DNA of 44,658 nucleotides from assembly GCF_007992175.1 (NCBI RefSeq), contig NZ_BJZT01000021.1, forward strand, positions 1 to 44,658, read 5' to 3'. This document shows, piece by piece, positions 27,717 through 37,276 of this stretch (position 1 is its first letter; every line of letters starts with the position of its first letter). Below the pieces are notes generated by a model. That model was given only the letters and a program-made list of their open reading frames with translations, was not told where the DNA came from and searched no databases. The DNA comes from Methylobacterium haplocladii. Its GTDB lineage: Bacteria > Pseudomonadota > Alphaproteobacteria > Rhizobiales > Beijerinckiaceae. A program made the position numbers and the translations under genes.

Positions 27717-27802
27717 CGGAAGTGCTTTTCTCGAGGGGTCATCGAGGCTGGGGCCGCGATGACGGTCCGCCGCACGAGGACAAGGGTTCGCAGTCTGACG
27801 AC

Positions 27803-27850
27803 GTGCGACCGTGGCGGCGCGCAGTCGCGCTTGCCGACGGCCGATCGCAC
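27803..27850 (-). repeat. Hairpin repeat family 3, copy B
   Basis: The core at 27813-27840 is GGCGGCGCGC, AG, TCGCGCTTGCCGACGG. Here an outer pair GTGCGA/TCGCAC (27803-27808 and 27845-27850) extends the fold. It lies between the PepSY gene and the response regulator, 97 nt before the regulator start. Confidence 0.75.
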
Positions 27851-27878
27851 GAAGGGTCGAGGCGGACGGCCATCGGAA

Positions 27879-28193
27879 TCAGTCGTCATCGTCATCCTCC
27901 TGGCCCAGGATCGCCAGCGAACTCGCATCGACCTTGACTTCGCGGCGCTTGCCCTCGGCGGTGAGGATCTTGATCTCATAGAGCCAGCGCTCGTCCTTCC
28001 GCTTGAGCTCCAGGGCGACGACATCCCCGGGCACGGCTTTTCGCGCGGCCGCGAGGATCTCGTCCAGGGAGCGGATCTCGCCGCGCTCGACAGCTTGGCG
28101 CGCCTGCTCCTGGTCGTCCTTGGCCTGCACCGACAGGGAGACGCCGCCGGCGAGGGCGACGAGCAGCAGGGCGATGGCGTGGCGGCGGGACAT
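27879..28193 (-). CDS. PepSY-domain periplasmic protein
   Basis: This 104-residue protein has a signal peptide (HAIALLLVALAGGVSLSVQA, cleaved near residue 24) and one PepSY domain (EIRSLDEILAAARKAVPGD to YEIKILTAEGKRREVKVDA). It ends in a run of five Asp residues. PepSY domains often restrain peptidases or act as sensory accessories. It is first in the minus-strand series PepSY-regulator-kinase and divergent from a second PepSY gene. The acidic tail may bind cations, which would fit a PhoPQ-like system. Confidence 0.9.
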   Translation of the reverse strand: MSRRHAIALLLVALAGGVSLSVQAKDDQEQARQAVERGEIRSLDEILAAARKAVPGDVVALELKRKDERWLYEIKILTAEGKRREVKVDASSLAILGQEDDDDD

Positions 28194-28216
28194 CCGCGCG
28201 ACACTACGAAACGGCG

Positions 28217-28233
28217 GCTGACGGAACGCTGAC
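28217..28233. promoter_or_regulatory. Direct repeat, candidate OmpR-family operator
   Basis: GCTGAC occurs at 28217-28222 and again at 28228-28233, one every 11 bp. OmpR/PhoP-type dimers bind such tandem half-sites. It lies in the 112-bp gap between two divergent PepSY genes, next to the regulator gene, so it could control both. Confidence 0.45.
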
Positions 28234-28305
28234 AGGCTGCGTCAGGCCGGCGGGCTCGGCGTCTGCAAAAAGGGGGGCATCCGCAACGAACCCAGGATCG
28301 TCCCC

Positions 28306-28581
28306 ATGAAGACCTCTACCGCAGTCCTCGTCGCCCTCGGCCTCACCCTCGGTGCTGCCGCCCCGGCACTGGCCGACCAGCCCGGCAAGGACTGGATGCC
28401 GATCGACCAGGTGGTCAAGGCGCTGTCCCAGGCCGGCTATGCCGACATCCGCGAAGTCGAGGCCGACGACGGCCACTGGGAGGGCAAGGCGACGAAGGAC
28501 GGCGGGCTGATCGCGTTCCACGCCGACGCGAAGACCGGCGCCATCACCAAGGAGAAGCCCGCCGACAAGGACGACGACTGA
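28306..28581 (+). CDS. PepSY-domain periplasmic protein
   Basis: This 91-residue protein has a clear signal peptide (TAVLVALGLTLGAAAPALA, cleaved before DQPG). The PepSY domain follows (DWMPIDQVVKALSQAGYADI to GGLIAFHADAKTGAITK) and the end is acidic (KDDD). It is divergent from the other PepSY gene. The two PepSY proteins differ in sequence but share size and acidic tails. Two microprotein genes follow on the same strand. Confidence 0.92.
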   Translation: MKTSTAVLVALGLTLGAAAPALADQPGKDWMPIDQVVKALSQAGYADIREVEADDGHWEGKATKDGGLIAFHADAKTGAITKEKPADKDDD

Positions 28582-28591
28582 ACCGCGCGCT

Positions 28592-28620
28592 CCGGCCGGC
28601 GTGCACCCGCACCCGGCCGG
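28592..28620 (+). terminator. GC-rich hairpin after the plus-strand PepSY gene
   Basis: CCGGCCGG (28592-28599) and CCGGCCGG (28613-28620) pair around a 13-nt loop. There is no T-tract. It may attenuate transcription into, or protect, the microprotein segment. Confidence 0.35.
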
Positions 28621-28648
28621 CCTCGTCCCGACCTGAAGGCACCAGAGC

Positions 28649-28729
28649 ATGTCGATGATCGCGATCGCCGCCCTCACCATCGGCCTCGCCCTTGCGGGCA
28701 AGGTCCTCTGCCCGGATACTCGCGCCTGA
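28649..28729 (+). CDS. Single-helix microprotein, 26 aa
   Basis: The ATG at 28649 opens a 26-codon frame. It is almost entirely a hydrophobic helix (IAIAALTIGLALAGKVL) followed by CPDTRA. AAGG lies 10 nt upstream. Codons end mainly in G or C, as in neighbouring genes. It shares the core LT-[I/L]-GLAL-x-G with the next microprotein, suggesting duplication. No family is recognised. Confidence 0.5.
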   Translation: MSMIAIAALTIGLALAGKVLCPDTRA

Positions 28730-28764
28730 ACCTCAGGCCCGTCCCCCAGCGACAAGGAAGCCCG

Positions 28765-28860
28765 ATGGCCCTCTTCACCTCCGCCCCGCTCACGCTCGGC
28801 CTCGCCCTGTTCGGCATGGCCTACCTGAACGATGCCGCCCTGCGCGTCCTGCGCCGCTGA
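28765..28860 (+). CDS. Single-helix microprotein, 31 aa
   Basis: The ATG at 28765 opens a 31-codon frame with a good ribosome-binding site (AAGGA, 6 nt spacing). One membrane helix (APLTLGLALFGMAYL) is followed by a basic end (ALRVLRR), implying the C-terminus faces the cytoplasm. It shares the LTLGLALxG core with the 26-aa gene 35 bp upstream. Its stop is only 7 bp from the end of the convergent hydrolase gene. Confidence 0.55.
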   Translation: MALFTSAPLTLGLALFGMAYLNDAALRVLRR

Positions 28861-28867
28861 CCGGCCT

Positions 28868-29797
28868 TCACAATCCGTAAGCGAGATCGATCGCTGCCCG
28901 CGCGAGGAGACCGTCGCGGGGCCTGAGCGCATCCAACACCGAGAAGTGGTTGGCTTTCGCCACCGGTATCAGCGCGCCGGGGGCGTGCTGCGCGGCGCGG
29001 AAGGCGTGGAGTACCCGGGAATTCTCCACGAGCGGCGACAGCTCGGCCGTGCCGTAGGCCAGCGTCAGCGGCTTCTCGACGGCCGGCAGGCGTAGCGGCG
29101 ACAGCGTCGCCACCTCGTCGTCGGTGAGCTTCAGCTTGTCGTTCAGGTAGGTGTCGCGTAGCGGCGCCAACTCGAAGACGCCGGAGATCGCGAGCCCGGC
29201 CCGCACGCTCGGATGCGCAAGGAGCCGCGCCGCGAGATGCCCGCCGGCCGACCAGCCCGACACGATCACCGGCCCCGCGATGCCGTGCTTCAGTCCCTCG
29301 CGGCCGAGCCAGTCGAGCGCCGCGATCAGCTCCGACACGATCTCGGTCAGCGTCGCATCCGGCGCCAGCGTGTAGCCGGGCAGCGCCGCCGCCATGCCCG
29401 CCTCGCGCACGCCGTCGGTGAGGCAGGCGAAGCTCTCGCGGGAACGCGACTGCCAGTAGCCGCCGTGGATGAAGACGAAGCAGGGCGCACCGGGGTTCTT
29501 CGCCGGGAACAGGTCCCAGCGGTTCCTCTCCCCTTTGCCGTAGGGGAGGTCGACGGTGTCCTTGTGCTGTCGCCGCAATTCGGCCGACGCCGCATTCCAG
29601 CGGTCGATCATGCCGGCGCCCTCGGGCACGGCGGCGGAATTGTTGTAGGCGGCGTCGCGCTCGGCCCGGTTCATCGTCGCCCAGTTGTCCGGGCCCTCGA
29701 CGAGGTTCTGCGCAGTGCTTGGCCCCACGATCAGCCCTCCGCCGATCAGCGCGCCCGCGGTTCCGGCGAGCAGGGCGCGGCGATTGGGATCGGTCAT
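28868..29797 (-). CDS. Tat-exported alpha/beta hydrolase, arylformamidase-like
   Basis: This 309-residue protein starts with a twin-arginine signal (NRRALLAGTAGALIGGGLIVG). The esterase fold shows the oxyanion motif HGGYW, the nucleophile elbow GWSAGGH and the terminal His in AKANHFSVLD. HGGYW and overall length resemble kynurenine formamidase and related carboxylesterases, but export is unusual for formamidases, so the substrate is open. AGGAG before the ATG at 29797 supports this start; the frame extends to 29899. Confidence 0.9.
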   Translation of the reverse strand: MTDPNRRALLAGTAGALIGGGLIVGPSTAQNLVEGPDNWATMNRAERDAAYNNSAAVPEGAGMIDRWNAASAELRRQHKDTVDLPYGKGERNRWDLFPAKNPGAPCFVFIHGGYWQSRSRESFACLTDGVREAGMAAALPGYTLAPDATLTEIVSELIAALDWLGREGLKHGIAGPVIVSGWSAGGHLAARLLAHPSVRAGLAISGVFELAPLRDTYLNDKLKLTDDEVATLSPLRLPAVEKPLTLAYGTAELSPLVENSRVLHAFRAAQHAPGALIPVAKANHFSVLDALRPRDGLLARAAIDLAYGL

Positions 29798-29937
29798 GCG
29801 GGCTCCTGGCCGGACGGAATGCCTGCCTGATCCCAGGCGGGGTGCTCGGCTGTCAAGGAAGGAGCCTCGGATCGGCGGACGCCATAGCGAGCCGGGCATG
29901 GCGACGATCGACCGCTCAACGCGCCTGCCCGAACGCG

Positions 29938-29968
29938 AAACGGCCCGAGGCGGTGGCGCCCGGGCCGT
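29938..29968 (-). terminator. Terminator of typA
   Basis: On the minus strand ACGGCCCG pairs with CGGGCCGT across a 13-nt loop, followed by TTCGCGTTCG. It lies about 45 nt past the typA stop. The T-tract is weak but the stem is strong. Confidence 0.65.
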
Positions 29969-30013
29969 TTCGTCGTGAAGGTTGTTCGAAGGTCGGGGTA
30001 ACCCCCGGACGCC

Positions 30014-31840
<1,827 letters not shown>

Positions 31841-32109
31841 CGGGAAATTGAGTCCGAAACGGGTCGAGCCCGACAAGGCGGGAGCCGCGTCATGCGGCCC
31901 TCGGCGTCGGGCGGGAAAGGCGTGATCGTGTCGCGCTGCAATAGAGACAGCCGCCGCATCCGGCAAGACACCGACGCGCATGCGTCGCCCGCACCCGGAA
32001 ACGGGAGCTTCGGAAACGTGTTGACGAGGCGGCGGGACGCCGGGCGCGGCGTGCAACCTGCTATAAGGACGGGACGCTTTCTGTTTTTCGACGCTCAGCG
32101 GACACAGCC

Positions 32110-32838
32110 TTGACCGGCCCTGCCTCTCCCCGCCCGACGATCCGCTTCCGCGGCCGCTCGTTCCTCGCCATGGTGCTGGCGCCGGTGCCGCCGATCGCCC
32201 AGTGGTTGACGGAACTCGACGAACTCAAGCAGCGCGCGCCGGCCTTCCTCACGGTGCGCGCTATCATCCTCGACGTCACGGGCCTGAGCTTCGACCGCTC
32301 GGACCTCGCCGACCTCTGCGCGGCTCTGGCTCAGCGCAACATCACCATCCTCGGGATCGAGGGCATCGGCCCGACCTCCCTCGGACCGGGCTTTCCGCCG
32401 CCGTTGACGGGCGGCAAGGCGGCCGACGACGTCACCGTGCCGGAGGCGGGCGAGGCGCGGGCGGCCGCCGCCGAGCCTGCGGTGTCCACGGCCAAGCCGG
32501 GGGGACGGGTGCGCTCGCTGGTGCTCGATGCGCCGGTGCGCTCGGGGCAGGTGGTCCAGCATCTCGATGGCGACGTCACCGTGATCGGCTCGGTCGCCTC
32601 GGGCTCCGAGATCATCGCCGGCGGCTCGATCCACGTCTACGGCGCGCTGCGGGGCCGGGCCATCGCGGGAGCGACGGGGGATTCCAACGCCCGCATCCTC
32701 GCCCGCCGCTTCGAGCCCGAACTCATCGCCATCGACGGCCTCTACAAGACCGCCGACGATCTCGGCGAGCGGTTCTGGGGGCAGGCGGTGCAGGCTCGGC
32801 TCGACGGCGACACGATCGTGGTGGCGGCGGTGGATTGA
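32110..32838 (+). CDS. minC: Septum site-determining protein MinC
   Basis: This 242-residue protein resembles MinC, which blocks FtsZ ring formation away from mid-cell. The N-terminal FtsZ-binding domain spans about 8-100. After an Ala/Pro-rich linker comes the C-terminal beta-helix with DGDVTVIGSVASGSEIIAGG and IHVYGALRGRAIAGATGD (about 150-190), the most conserved MinC block. It starts at a TTG with a weak ribosome-binding site. minD and minE, usually next in line, are absent from this locus: a pterin dehydratase converges instead. Confidence 0.93.
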   Translation: MTGPASPRPTIRFRGRSFLAMVLAPVPPIAQWLTELDELKQRAPAFLTVRAIILDVTGLSFDRSDLADLCAALAQRNITILGIEGIGPTSLGPGFPPPLTGGKAADDVTVPEAGEARAAAAEPAVSTAKPGGRVRSLVLDAPVRSGQVVQHLDGDVTVIGSVASGSEIIAGGSIHVYGALRGRAIAGATGDSNARILARRFEPELIAIDGLYKTADDLGERFWGQAVQARLDGDTIVVAAVD

Positions 32839-32852
32839 GAGGCCGATGGCTC

Positions 32853-32968
32853 ACCGTCATCCCGGGGCCGCGCAGCGGAACCCGGGATTCACGACCGAGC
32901 GCGACGACCAGCGCAGCATCACGGGTGGGTTCCGGGTTCTCGCCGTCGGCGAGCCCCGGAATGACGGT
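32853..32968. repeat. Palindromic repeat family 2 between convergent genes
   Basis: The ends ACCGTCATcCCGGGGC and GCCCCGGaATGACGGT pair almost perfectly over 116 bp; the middle has further partial pairing (GAACCCGGGATTC and GGGTTCCGGGTT). It fills the gap between minC (plus) and the pterin dehydratase (minus). The GTCAT/ATGAC ends match those of family 1. Confidence 0.8.
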
Positions 32969-32985
32969 CGAGGGCCTAAATCGCC

Positions 32986-33360
32986 CTACTTGTCGTACTT
33001 GATGTACGCGAAGCGCGGGTCGTCCGGCGTGCCGGACAGCGGGCTGCTCTCGTCCAGGCCGGGCTGCCACGTCACCACCTCCTCGATCTTCTTTGCCAGG
33101 GCGAAGTCGGACTCGGTGATGCCCTTGGCCGCGTGGTTCATCAGCCGGACCTCGACCCAGGCGTAGGACGCCGTCAGATCGGGGTGGTGGAACGCGGCTT
33201 CGGCGAGGTGGCCGACGGTGTTGATGACCATCAGGGTGCCCTTCCAGCCCGCCGTCTTGTAGGTCCGCCGGATCCAGCCCTCCTCCAGCCGCCAGGTCGG
33301 CAGCTCGCTCTTCAGCCGCGCCTCGACCTGCGCCTCGTCGAAGACCGTCGCCTTGGCCAT
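32986..33360 (-). CDS. phhB: Pterin-4a-carbinolamine dehydratase
   Basis: This 124-residue enzyme dehydrates 4a-hydroxy-tetrahydropterin and so regenerates the cofactor of aromatic amino acid hydroxylases; its homologues also act as transcription co-factors (DCoH). The signature HLAEAAFHHPDL (about 51-62) and WVEVRLMNHAAKGITESDF fit the family. The C-terminal 25 residues are a typical extension. No phenylalanine hydroxylase gene is adjacent. The prephenate dehydratase 3 kb away belongs to phenylalanine synthesis, but no link is shown. Confidence 0.95.
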   Translation of the reverse strand: MAKATVFDEAQVEARLKSELPTWRLEEGWIRRTYKTAGWKGTLMVINTVGHLAEAAFHHPDLTASYAWVEVRLMNHAAKGITESDFALAKKIEEVVTWQPGLDESSPLSGTPDDPRFAYIKYDK

Positions 33361-33579
33361 GTTCGTCGCTCCCGTGATCTGTCGAAGGCTCGTCCCCCGA
33401 AAGCCTGCGCCGAGTTCCGACAGGGTGCAAGCGTCTCCACCCTCCGGGATTTGCCGCAGACCGGAGCCCGTCTCCGCTGTGGACGCGGGGGGGGCAAAAC
33501 CTTATCTGAAACGCAAGAGATTGCGTCCGGCACGCGGTGCCGGATGGTCGATCCTCGAGAGCTCAGGGAGATGGCGCCC

Positions 33580-34566
33580 ATGCTGTCACGGCGCGGACTG
33601 CTCGCGACAGCGGCCCTCTGGCCCCTGCCGGCGATCCTGCCCGCTCGCGCGGCGTCCGAGACGATCAAGCTCGGCGTGCTCCCCTTCGGCACCGCGGCCT
33701 GGGAGGCGGCGGTCATCAAGGCGCGGGGGCTCGACACGGCGAACGGCTTCACCCTGGAGACCGTCAAGCTCGCCGGCAACGATGCCGCCCGCATCGCTTT
33801 CCAGGGCCGGCAGCTCGACACCATCATCGGCGACCTGATCTGGGCGGCACGGCTGCGCAGCGAGGGGCGCGGCGTGAAGTTCCTGCCGTATTCCACAACG
33901 GAGGGCGCCGTGATGGTGCCCGCCGACAGCCCGATCAGAGGGCTCAAGGACCTCTCCGGCAAGCGCCTCGGCGTGGCGGGCGGCGCCCTCGACAAGAGCT
34001 GGGTGCTCCTGAAGGCGCAGGGCCGCGAGACCGGCGACATCGACCTCGAGAACACCGCCAAGCTCGCTTTCGGCGCGCCGCCGCTGCTGGCGCAGAAACT
34101 GGAGACCGGCGAACTCGATGCGGCCCTGCTCTACTGGCAATATTGCGCGCGGCTCGAGGCCAAGGGCTTCAAGCGGCTGATCAGCGCCGACGACGTGATG
34201 CGCGCCTTCGGGGCCAAGGGCGCGGTCTCGCTGATCGGCTACCTGTTCGAGGGCGAGACCGTGGCGCAGCGCCCCGACGCGGTGCAGGGCTTCGCCCGCG
34301 CCTCCCGCGCCGCCAAGGACATCCTCGCCAGCGATCCCGAGGCCTGGAACGCGGTGCGGCCGCTGATGGCGGCCGAGGACGATGCGACGTTCGAGGCCCT
34401 CAAGCGCCAGTTCCTGGCCGGCATTCCGCGCCGGACGATCGAGGTCGAGCGCGTCGACGGTGAACACATTTTCGCGACGCTGGTGCGAACCGGGGGCGAA
34501 CAGCTCGTCGGCACGGCCAAGGCTCTGCCGCCGAACCTCTATCTCGATGCGGCCGGCAATGGTTGA
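33580..34566 (+). CDS. ABC transporter substrate-binding protein, NMT1/SsuA-like
   Basis: This protein of about 328 residues has a twin-arginine signal (LSRRGLLATAALWPLPAILP, cleaved after ARA). The periplasmic-binding fold follows: IKLGVLPFGTAAWEAAVIKA at the start, RQLDTIIGDLIWAARLRSEG and LKDLSGKRLGVAGGALDKSW as in nitrate/sulfonate/taurine binders. GGGAG 9 nt before the ATG at 33580 supports this start; an ATG nine nt upstream is also possible. It heads a three-gene importer. The ligand cannot be told from sequence. Confidence 0.92.
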   Translation: MLSRRGLLATAALWPLPAILPARAASETIKLGVLPFGTAAWEAAVIKARGLDTANGFTLETVKLAGNDAARIAFQGRQLDTIIGDLIWAARLRSEGRGVKFLPYSTTEGAVMVPADSPIRGLKDLSGKRLGVAGGALDKSWVLLKAQGRETGDIDLENTAKLAFGAPPLLAQKLETGELDAALLYWQYCARLEAKGFKRLISADDVMRAFGAKGAVSLIGYLFEGETVAQRPDAVQGFARASRAAKDILASDPEAWNAVRPLMAAEDDATFEALKRQFLAGIPRRTIEVERVDGEHIFATLVRTGGEQLVGTAKALPPNLYLDAAGNG

Positions 34567-35333
34567 GCCGGCTGGCTTCCGGAGCCACTGACGCGCGAAT
34601 GGCTCTCCTCGCGCGTCTTGCTTCCCTCGTCGTGCTGCTGGTGCTGTGGCAGGCCGTGTCGGTCTATGCCGACGTGCGCACGCTGCCCTCGCCCGCCGCC
34701 GTCGCCGCCTTCATCGGGCGCGAAGCGCAGAAGGGCGACCTGTTCTTCAACGTCGGCATCACCCTGATGCGGGTGGCGATCTCGTTCGTCATCGCGATGA
34801 GTCTCGGCTGCCTGCTCGGCATCGTGCTCGGCCGGTCCAAATGGGCCGACCAGGTTCTCGATACACCGCTGCTGGTGATCCTCAACACGCCGGCCCTCGT
34901 CATCACCGTCCTCGCCTATGTCTGGCTCGGGCTGACCGAGACCGCGGCGATCGTCGCGGTGGCGTTGAACAAGCTGCCGAACGTCGCGGTGATCATGCGC
35001 GAAGGCGCCCGCGGGCTCGATCCGGGGCTGGAGGAGATGGCGGCGAGCTACCGCTTCGACCGGCGCACCTGGATCGGCAACGTGCTGATCCCGCAGCTGC
35101 AGCCCTTCGTGATCGCGGCGGCGCGCTCCGGCATCTCGCTCGCCTGGAAGATCGTGCTGGTGGTCGAGCTGATTGGCCGGCCGAACGGCGTGGGCTTCGC
35201 CATCAACTACTATTTCCAGCTCTTCGACGTTACCGCGGTGATCGGCTACAGCCTCGTCTTCATGACCGTGATGCTCGCGATCGACACTCTGATCCTCCAG
35301 CCGATCGATGCCCATGTCCGCCGCTGGCGCTGA
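34563..35333 (+). CDS. ABC transporter permease, SsuC/TauC-like
   Basis: This 256-residue inner-membrane permease has about six helices. The EAA loop that docks the ATPase lies around GARGLDPGLEEMAASYRFDR, followed by LIPQLQPFVIAAARSGISLA. Its TTG start overlaps the stop of the binding-protein gene (TTGA), suggesting coupling; an ATG at 34599 is an alternative. It overlaps the next gene by 26 bp. Confidence 0.93.
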   Translation: MSRLASGATDARMALLARLASLVVLLVLWQAVSVYADVRTLPSPAAVAAFIGREAQKGDLFFNVGITLMRVAISFVIAMSLGCLLGIVLGRSKWADQVLDTPLLVILNTPALVITVLAYVWLGLTETAAIVAVALNKLPNVAVIMREGARGLDPGLEEMAASYRFDRRTWIGNVLIPQLQPFVIAAARSGISLAWKIVLVVELIGRPNGVGFAINYYFQLFDVTAVIGYSLVFMTVMLAIDTLILQPIDAHVRRWR

Positions 35334-36084
35334 GATCCTCGCGCCGCGGCCCGAGGTCGAGCCGCTGCTGCGCGTCGCCATCACGAAAAAGGTCTATCGC
35401 CGCGCCGGGACCGAACCGGTCGAGGCGGTGCGCGACCTCGCCTTCGAGGTCGGCCCGAGGGAAATCACCTGCCTGATCGGCCCCTCGGGCGCCGGCAAGA
35501 CCACGACCCTGCGCATCCTACTCGGCCTCGATGCCGAGTACGAGGGCACCGTCCTGCCCGATCCGGCCGAGGCCGGCATCGCCATGGTCTTTCAGGACCC
35601 GCGGCTGCTTCCCTGGCGCAGCGTCGAGCAGAACGTCCGCCTCGCGCTCCCGCGCCCCAAACGCGAAAAGAACCTCGACGCGCTGTTCGATGCCCTCGGG
35701 CTGGCGCCATGGCGCTCGCGCTATCCCGGCGCGCTCTCGCTCGGGATGCAGCGGCGCGTCTCGCTCGCCCGCGCGTTGGCGCAGGAGCCGCGCATCCTCG
35801 TCCTCGACGAGCCCTTCGTCTCGCTGGACGATGCGGCGGCGGCGGGCCTGCGCGCCCTCGTCGTGGAGGCGGTGGCGCGCTTCGGCACCAGCGTGCTGAT
35901 GGTCACCCACAACGTCGACGAGGCCATCGAGATCGCCGACCGGCTGCTGCTGCTGTCGGGCCGGCCCGCCAGTCTTGTCGCCGAGGTTCCGCTCGACACG
36001 CCGCGCGTCGAGCGCTCGCGCAGTTGGGCCGAGGCGACGCGGCGGGGGTTGGCGGGGCGGTTCCCGAGCGTGATCGCGGATTGA
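35308..36084 (+). CDS. ABC transporter ATP-binding protein, SsuB/TauB-like
   Basis: This 258-residue ATPase has Walker A GPSGAGKTT, the Q loop FQDPRLLPW, Walker B ILVLDEPF and the switch THNVDEAIEIAD. The signature is LSLGMQRR rather than LSGGQ, a variant of the LSGGM form common in this subfamily. It overlaps the permease gene and completes the operon. A palindromic repeat follows between it and the convergent pheA. Confidence 0.95.
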   Translation: MPMSAAGAEILAPRPEVEPLLRVAITKKVYRRAGTEPVEAVRDLAFEVGPREITCLIGPSGAGKTTTLRILLGLDAEYEGTVLPDPAEAGIAMVFQDPRLLPWRSVEQNVRLALPRPKREKNLDALFDALGLAPWRSRYPGALSLGMQRRVSLARALAQEPRILVLDEPFVSLDDAAAAGLRALVVEAVARFGTSVLMVTHNVDEAIEIADRLLLLSGRPASLVAEVPLDTPRVERSRSWAEATRRGLAGRFPSVIAD

Positions 36085-36158
36085 TCGTCAAGCCGCTCGA
36101 GCAAACCGCTTTCGCGCAGCGATTAAATGACCGGGGCACTCAAGACTTGGCAATACCA

Positions 36159-36249
36159 GTCATTGCGAGCCGGAGGCGAAGCAATCCAGTGCCACAGGCT
36201 CGACGGTCGGCGCGTTGGCCCTGGACTGCTTCGCTACGCTCGCAATGAC
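36159..36249. repeat. Palindromic repeat family 1, intergenic copy
   Basis: The 91-bp element runs from GTCATTGCGAGC to GCTCGCAATGAC; internal arms GAAGCAATCCAG and CTGGACTGCTTC also pair. It lies between the ABC ATPase gene (plus) and pheA (minus), 74 bp and 37 bp away. A second copy is embedded in a coding region at 41333-41430. Confidence 0.9.
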
Positions 36250-36286
36250 AGAGTTTGTGCTGACTGCGGACGTGCGCTCCGAACAA

Positions 36287-37144
36287 TTACTCCGCCGCCA
36301 CCCGCGTCGTCTCGCGGAACGGGTGGGCCGGGTACGTCCCGACGATCCGGAGTTCGCGCGAAAAGTAGCGGAGCTCGTCGAAGGCCCGCAGCAGCGACGG
36401 GTCGTTCGGGTGGCCGTCGACCTCGGCGTAGAACTGCGTCGCGGTGAACCGGCCCTCGACCATGTAGCTTTCGAGCTTGGTCATGTTGACGCCGTTCGTG
36501 GCGAAGCCGCCGAGCGCCTTGTAGAGCGCGGCCGGGATGTTGCGGACGCGGAAAACGAAGCTCGTCACGCTCTCCGTCCCGTGCGGCACGGCCGGGCCGG
36601 GCTCGGGCGAGAACACGACGAAACGCGTGGTGTTGTGGGTCTCGTCCTCGACGTCCTCTTCGAGGATGTCGAGCCCGTAGACCTTGGCCGCGAGCCCGGG
36701 CGCGAGGGCCGCCCGGCTCGGATCGCGGGCTTCGGCGATCTCGCGGGCGGCTCCCGCCGTATCGCCTGCCACCACGGCTTTCAGGCCGAGGCGCCGGATG
36801 ATGCGGCGGCATTGGCCGAGCGCATGGATGTGGCTGTGCACGCTCGTGAGCTGATCGATGCGGGCGCCCGGCAGCGCCATCAGTTGAAAATGGATCGGCA
36901 GGAAGTGCTCGGCGATGATGTGCAGCGGCGAGGTCGGGATCAGGTGGTGGATGTCGGCGACGCGGCCGGCGATCGAGTTCTCGATCGGGATCATCGCCAG
37001 CGCTGCCCGGCCCTCGGTCACCGCCGCGAAGGCGTCCTCGAAGGTGGGGCAGGGCAGCGAGGACCAGTCCGGATAGGCCTGCGCGCAGATGATGTGCGAG
37101 TTGGCGCCCGGCTCGCCCTGATAGGCGATGGTGTTTTCGGTCAT
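36287..37144 (-). CDS. pheA: Prephenate dehydratase
   Basis: This 285-residue enzyme turns prephenate into phenylpyruvate for phenylalanine synthesis. The catalytic domain (about 5-185) has AYQGEPGANSH, PIENSIAGRV and the TRF motif in NTTRFVVF. A C-terminal ACT domain (about 200-275) begins SFVFRVRNIPAALYKALGGF and carries KLESYMV where the classical ESRP Phe-binding motif would be. No chorismate mutase domain is fused. The start is 63 nt after repeat copy C and 132 bp after kdsB on the same strand. Confidence 0.96.
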   Translation of the reverse strand: MTENTIAYQGEPGANSHIICAQAYPDWSSLPCPTFEDAFAAVTEGRAALAMIPIENSIAGRVADIHHLIPTSPLHIIAEHFLPIHFQLMALPGARIDQLTSVHSHIHALGQCRRIIRRLGLKAVVAGDTAGAAREIAEARDPSRAALAPGLAAKVYGLDILEEDVEDETHNTTRFVVFSPEPGPAVPHGTESVTSFVFRVRNIPAALYKALGGFATNGVNMTKLESYMVEGRFTATQFYAEVDGHPNDPSLLRAFDELRYFSRELRIVGTYPAHPFRETTRVAAE

Positions 37145-37206
37145 TGTTTCGGACTTTCTTGTGTTGTCCTCGACCGAAGACGATCGAGGACATCGGCCGC
37201 ATAAGC

Positions 37207-37234
37207 GGCGGCGCGCATTCGCGCTTGCCGACGG
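37207..37234 (-). repeat. Hairpin repeat family 3, copy C
   Basis: The core is GGCGGCGCGC, AT, TCGCGCTTGCCGACGG, identical to copy B apart from the two central bases. It lies in the kdsB-pheA gap, 63 nt before the pheA start, in the same orientation relative to the downstream gene as copies A and B. Confidence 0.78.
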
Positions 37235-37276
37235 CCTATCGCAGAAGAGGTCATGGTCGGCGGCCGTCGGACGGGG

